This document shows positions 7,223 to 10,529 of a stretch of DNA of 10,529 nucleotides, piece after piece. This DNA comes from Lachnospiraceae bacterium (GTDB taxonomy: Bacteria; Bacillota_A; Clostridia; Lachnospirales; Lachnospiraceae): assembly GCA_017620345.1 (NCBI GenBank), contig JAFZQP010000110.1, positions 1-10,529 on the forward strand, in the 5' to 3' direction. The notes beneath the pieces are model-generated. The model had not been told where the DNA came from. It did not search any database and worked only from the letters and a program-made list of their open reading frames with translations. The position numbers were made by a program, and so were the translations under genes. Numbering within the stretch: the first letter of the stretch is position 1; the number at the start of each line of letters is the position of its first letter.

Positions 7223-8438
7223 TACATGCACTCCCCGCGACTATCGCGCTGCTGGCAGCCCATTGCAGATTATAGCCTCCGCAGTCACCGTTAACGTCGA
7301 TCATCTCGCCGGCAAAATACAGTCCCGGTACTATCCTGCTTTCAAGCTTATCATTAAGCTGAGCAAGATCAACGCCTCCCGAAGCAACCTGTGCATCTTC
7401 AAATCCGCCGCTTCCGTTGACGTTTGTCTCAAACCTCTTGACCGCTCTGCAATGCGCATCAATGGATCTTTCATCAAGTGATGAGACCTTTTGATTCATG
7501 GCAAGCATACAACGTTTGCAAATGCATATGCCAAGCGGCTTGGCAAGAAGGCCTATGAAGAACTCTTCTATCGTTCGATCTGCGAGATCTTCGGCTCTTT
7601 TTTTCAGGAATAAGAATATCTCATCCATATCGATCTCGGGGATCAGATCTATCGCTGCGCACACTTTTTCACCGTTATCCATGGCACGTATGGCCAGATG
7701 GCTCAGATTAAAAACGGGAATACCGGATATGCCGCTCTTTGTCAGCTGAAGCTGTCCGTATTCTTCTCCAAGCAGTACCGGAGAGTTTGCACCCGTAGAC
7801 GAATATATGCTTATGTTCGCATTTGTCCTGATACCGGCTATCGAAGGGAAGAAGTCCTCTTCGCATGTAAGGAATGTAAGCGCCGGAAGAGGCTTGATGA
7901 CCGTATGTCCAAGCCGCGCGGCAAGCTCGTACCCGCTTCCGTCCGAGCCGGTATTGCGGTTTACACACGATCCGCAGCACATGATGACCCTGTCAAAAGT
8001 AAATCGGCCTGACTTCGTCGATATAACAAAAGTCCCGTTATACTCTATCATTTTGATATCGGTATCAGTATGGACTTCAATATCCATATCCCTTATAGTA
8101 AACCGCAGTACATCAAGAACCGCAGATGCCTGTTCGCTGTACGGATACAGATATCCGTTACGGTCTCTTAAGCGAAGCCCGATGCTCTCCCAGAATTCTC
8201 CGGTCTTTTCAGGAGGGCATTCACTTAGTACATTTCTGACCCTTTCGATACAGCCGCTGTGAAAATGACTGATATCCATGTCCGTATTAGATATATTGCA
8301 TTTACCGCTGCCGGTCAGGAGGATCTTTTTTCCGATCCTGTTCATGTGCTCAAATACAGTCACATCAGCTCCGAGCCTTGCGGCAGTAATGGCGGCGATC
8401 ATTCCGGATGCGCCGCCTCCAACGATTGCTGTCTTCAT
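7215..8438 (-). CDS. HI0933/YhiN-family NAD(P)/FAD-dependent oxidoreductase
   Basis: This flavoprotein belongs to the HI0933-like family, sometimes annotated as aminoacetone oxidase family FAD-binding enzyme. The true reaction of most members is unknown. At 407 residues it has the usual family length. Motifs in order are the dinucleotide-binding GGGASGMIAA (7-16), GKKILLTGSGKCNISN (36-51), CCGSCVNRNTGSDGSGYELA (154-173), QLQLTKSGISGIPVFNLS (229-246), DAQVASGGV (348-356), and the C-terminal FAD-contacting GLYFAGEMIDVNGDCGGYN (372-390) with LQWAASSA. It follows the flippase gene by 29 nt, the longest gap among the seven complete junctions from ybeY to leuS. The modest site AAAGGGA lies 6 nt before ATG 8438. 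Its stop codon overlaps the start of a second, differently built flavoprotein, suggesting related redox roles or simply shared transcription. Tightly coupled tandem FAD enzymes raise the possibility of joint function, but nothing in the sequence proves it. Confidence 0.93.
   Translation of the reverse strand: MKTAIVGGGASGMIAAITAARLGADVTVFEHMNRIGKKILLTGSGKCNISNTDMDISHFHSGCIERVRNVLSECPPEKTGEFWESIGLRLRDRNGYLYPYSEQASAVLDVLRFTIRDMDIEVHTDTDIKMIEYNGTFVISTKSGRFTFDRVIMCCGSCVNRNTGSDGSGYELAARLGHTVIKPLPALTFLTCEEDFFPSIAGIRTNANISIYSSTGANSPVLLGEEYGQLQLTKSGISGIPVFNLSHLAIRAMDNGEKVCAAIDLIPEIDMDEIFLFLKKRAEDLADRTIEEFFIGLLAKPLGICICKRCMLAMNQKVSSLDERSIDAHCRAVKRFETNVNGSGGFEDAQVASGGVDLAQLNDKLESRIVPGLYFAGEMIDVNGDCGGYNLQWAASSAIVAGSACNA
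7231..7236 (-). promoter_or_regulatory. Ribosome binding site of the COG2509-type flavoprotein gene
   Basis: The minus strand reads GGGGAG with an 8-nt spacer to ATG 7222, and lies within the last codons of the upstream gene. It selects ATG 7222 over GTG 7231, whose first base is the last base of this site. Confidence 0.7.
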
Positions 8439-8467
8439 TATGATTCCCTTTAACTTTACAAATACCT

Positions 8468-10114
8468 CTACAGAAGTCTTAGTGCCTTGGCAATACCCGC
8501 TATCACTCCGCCTCCGGGCATGCTTCTTATCTCGCTTTCACGGACTCCGCGAAGCAGCATCAATACTACAAAGTATACGAGCATTCCGACACATGATGAT
8601 ATGATCACGCTGACAAGCTCGGTGGATGATTTTGACAGTATAAAATACAGTAGCCATACAACACCGCCCATGATGAGCGATGATATTATCGGAATTATAA
8701 ATGTTCTCCTGATCTCCTGATGGTAGCGAAGATACTTTGCGATACTGAGCCAGTTTAGTATACACATGATAAGACCGAACGCCATACAGGCAATGACAAC
8801 GCCGTACAGTTTCCAGTCAAATACACTTATCGTCAGATAAAGTATGCCCATATGAAGCACGAGCGCTATAGCTGCGTTCCTTACCGGTACTCTCATCTTA
8901 TCTATTCCCTGAAGTATCCCGTTTGAAAGTGTTGAAAGTGAATAGAATACGACCGATGCGGATCCCATCTTAAGGAGCGTAGCCGGTATATCAACTTCAC
9001 CCTTAAACATCAGATCGATCAGGGGACGTCCAAGTATCGCAAGAGCCACGGCACATGGGATCGATATGATCATAACGAATCTGATTCCGATCCCTACCTT
9101 GTGTCTTGCCATTCTTCTCTCACCGTTTTCCATACATGCGGCAAGACTCGGCATCATCGATGAGCACATGGCATTAGCAAGCGCGATGGGAACATTTGTA
9201 AGCACCCTGTATTTACCTGCGTATATTCCCCAGTATTCGGCCTTTATAGCAGAAAAACCCTTTACGTCCATGACATAATTGAACACGCCCTGGTCAAGAG
9301 TGTCGCTGATATTGTAAATAGTTGTTGATAATATGACCGGCAGGACTGTTATCACGATGGATGAAAATACCTTGCCGAATGAATCGAGCGTCTGTGCTTT
9401 ATCGCGTACGATATTTTTTCTCATCCTGCGTTTGTGGACAAGGAACATTATGAGCAGTACAAGCAGTCCCGCGGTTGCACCGGCTCCCGTACCGATCGTT
9501 CCTCCGGCAGCGCCCCACGCGCTTGAATAATCCTCATCATGAAGAAGCGCCGCAACTTTTGTTCCGTATTCAAACAGATATATACCGGCGACTACGGATA
9601 TGACGGCATTTACGATCTGCTCGATCAGCTGTGAAAATGCGGTCGGGACCATTGTACCGAGTCCCTGGAAATATCCTCTGATGACGCCCATGATCGCAAC
9701 GATCAGAAGCGTCGGAGCCAGCATACGAAGAGCTATCGCCGACTTGGGCATGCTCATTATATTTCCCGCAAGTCTGTCGGCACCGAATAAAACGATAAGA
9801 CATGTTGCACCGCCTGTAAGAGTTGCAAAAAGGAGCGCCCCGTGAAAAAATCTCCTCGCATTCCTGTACTGACCTTTGGCGGCTCTTGCGGCGACAAGCT
9901 TCGAGACCGCAACAGGCAGGCTGTATGACGATATTATCAGCATGATCGAATAAATCTGAAACGCCGCCGAATAGTATCCCATTCCGGCGTCGCCTATCGT
10001 ATTCTGCAACGGGATCCTGTAAATGAATCCTATTATCCTGCTGATGATACCGGCAAATGCAAGTATCCCGCCCTGAACTATAAAATTGGAATTCTGAGGT
10101 TTGTTATCACCCAT
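8468..10114 (-). CDS. SpoVB/YtgP-type (MurJ-like) lipid-linked oligosaccharide flippase
   Basis: This is a polytopic membrane protein of the MOP exporter superfamily (COG2244, SpoVB-like MATE fold), 548 residues and close to B. subtilis YtgP/MurJ (about 544). By eye there are about 13-14 hydrophobic segments. Family blocks include RIIGFIYRIPL (26-36), GYYSAAFQIYSIMLIISSYS (46-65) followed by LPVAVSKLVA (66-75), RGYFQGLGTMVPTAFSQLIE (146-165), ILSTTIYNISDTLDQG (261-276), YRVLTNVPIALANAMCSSMM (302-321) and LQGIDKMRVPVRN (401-413). Members move lipid II or related undecaprenyl-linked sugars across the membrane, so the likely role is peptidoglycan or spore-cortex precursor export. YtgP and SpoVB roles cannot be separated from sequence alone, so no symbol is given. 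The start ATG 10114 lies 2 nt after the ybeY stop and 6 nt after a GAGG site. The C-terminus ends in a short basic tail (IAKALRLL). Confidence 0.92.
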   Translation of the reverse strand: MGDNKPQNSNFIVQGGILAFAGIISRIIGFIYRIPLQNTIGDAGMGYYSAAFQIYSIMLIISSYSLPVAVSKLVAARAAKGQYRNARRFFHGALLFATLTGGATCLIVLFGADRLAGNIMSMPKSAIALRMLAPTLLIVAIMGVIRGYFQGLGTMVPTAFSQLIEQIVNAVISVVAGIYLFEYGTKVAALLHDEDYSSAWGAAGGTIGTGAGATAGLLVLLIMFLVHKRRMRKNIVRDKAQTLDSFGKVFSSIVITVLPVILSTTIYNISDTLDQGVFNYVMDVKGFSAIKAEYWGIYAGKYRVLTNVPIALANAMCSSMMPSLAACMENGERRMARHKVGIGIRFVMIISIPCAVALAILGRPLIDLMFKGEVDIPATLLKMGSASVVFYSLSTLSNGILQGIDKMRVPVRNAAIALVLHMGILYLTISVFDWKLYGVVIACMAFGLIMCILNWLSIAKYLRYHQEIRRTFIIPIISSLIMGGVVWLLYFILSKSSTELVSVIISSCVGMLVYFVVLMLLRGVRESEIRSMPGGGVIAGIAKALRLL

Positions 10115-10116
10115 TA

Positions 10117-10529
10117 TCAGCCTCGCAGCAGCTTCGGATCATCCTTGGACAGCCTATCCATTATCATCTTCTGCCGCTCTTCCATTAACTTCCTGTCATC
10201 ATCCGTCATATGATCATAGCCGCACAGATGCAGCATGCTGTGTACGATAAGGAACACAAATTCCCTCTCGATCGAATGGCCATAGGCCAATGCCTGAGCC
10301 TTTATATGATCCGCTGATAATACTATATCTCCGAGCATCAGTTCCCCCGTTTCAGGATCGAAATTGTTCATATCATCTTCAGCATGGGAAAAATCAGACG
10401 GCTTGGCGTATTCAAGCATTGGAAAAGACAGTACATCAGTCGCACTGTCAATATCACGTTGATCCCTGTTGATCTGTCTGATACCTTCATCATCCGTTAC
10501 AAGAAGCGAAACAAAAGTCTCGTATGGGC
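10117..10529 (-). CDS. ybeY: Endoribonuclease YbeY, C-terminal part (5' end beyond window)
   Basis: YbeY is a zinc-dependent single-strand endoribonuclease for 16S rRNA 3'-end maturation and ribosome quality control. The visible frame runs to the right edge of the window, giving 136 residues before the TGA (10119-10117). The zinc site is HSMLHLCGYDH (H-x3-H-x5-H, bases 10210-10242). Upstream are SATDVLSFPM and LMLGDIVLS, both diagnostic. Between them lies an acidic insert (SHAEDDMNNFDPETGE) typical of clostridial YbeY. An internal ATG at 10419 could look like a start, but the conserved DVLSFP block lies before it in the same frame, so the true start is beyond 10529. Roughly the first 25-30 residues should be missing. 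The flippase gene follows after 2 nt, so the two are probably co-translated. In many Firmicutes ybeY sits in a phoH-ybeY-dgkA-era cluster. Here the downstream genes differ. Confidence 0.95.
   Translation of the reverse strand, partial: PYETFVSLLVTDDEGIRQINRDQRDIDSATDVLSFPMLEYAKPSDFSHAEDDMNNFDPETGELMLGDIVLSADHIKAQALAYGHSIEREFVFLIVHSMLHLCGYDHMTDDDRKLMEERQKMIMDRLSKDDPKLLRG

Noticed and set aside
5522..7231. Longer COG2509-type gene starting at GTG 7231
   Set aside because: Its first base is part of the ribosome site, while ATG 7222 is 8 nt downstream of that site and matches the family N-terminus (MLRI..IKLPV).
7708..7980. 90-codon minus-strand open frame inside the HI0933-type gene in another frame
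   Set aside because: It is embedded in a conserved gene and has an arginine-rich, low-information translation.
8439..8467. Possible promoter or terminator in the 29-nt gap between the flippase and HI0933-type genes
   Set aside because: The gap is AT-rich, but there is no hairpin with a T-run and no convincing -35/-10 pair. It only holds a modest ribosome site.
10117..10419. A complete 100-residue ybeY starting at ATG 10419
   Set aside because: The conserved TDVLSFP segment is encoded upstream of that ATG in the same frame, which stays open to the window edge, so the gene is cut by the window and not short.
1..10529. Mobile elements, CRISPR repeats, tRNA/rRNA genes, defence or toxin-antitoxin genes
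   Set aside because: I looked on both strands and found no repeat arrays, transposase-like frames, tRNA-like segments or terminal inverted repeats. Coding sequence fills essentially the whole window.

Overview
The window reads as ordinary core-genome DNA of a low-to-mid GC (about 45-50% by eye) Gram-positive anaerobe of the Clostridia, most likely a Lachnospiraceae member (Butyrivibrio, Roseburia or a relative). The assignment is inferred from protein style: a YbeY with a long acidic insert, a SpoVB/YtgP-type flippase, a COG2509 flavoprotein, and a LeuRS without the leucine-specific insertion. I cannot name a species.

Every supported gene lies on the minus strand, so the biological order runs from high to low coordinates. 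It is: ybeY (5' end outside the window) -> SpoVB/MurJ-like lipid-linked oligosaccharide flippase -> HI0933/YhiN-type flavoprotein -> COG2509-type FAD-dependent dehydrogenase -> proB -> 5-formyltetrahydrofolate cyclo-ligase -> miaB -> leuS -> start of a secreted protein (3' end outside the window). The seven junctions from ybeY to leuS range from an 8-nt overlap to a 29-nt gap, and the leuS-to-secreted-protein gap is 33 nt. Several genes start inside or directly on the stop codon of the gene before. I see no terminator, promoter or leader RNA, so the block looks like one polycistronic, translationally coupled unit whose promoter lies upstream of (right of) the window.

Functionally the cluster mixes translation and RNA maturation (YbeY, MiaB, LeuRS), envelope assembly (flippase), one-carbon metabolism (cyclo-ligase), proline synthesis (ProB, without ProA beside it) and two flavoproteins of poorly known substrate. 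The clearest functional link is miaB-leuS, whose products share the tRNA-Leu isoacceptors that read UUA/UUG.

I found no mobile element, CRISPR array, RNA gene, phage gene, toxin-antitoxin or defence system. There is no non-coding stretch over 33 nt. Three automatic-looking start sites were corrected using Shine-Dalgarno positions (leuS, the COG2509 protein, proB). No previously undescribed system is evident. The points most worth a second look are the lone PUA-less proB, the tandem unrelated flavoproteins, and leuS without space for a T-box leader.
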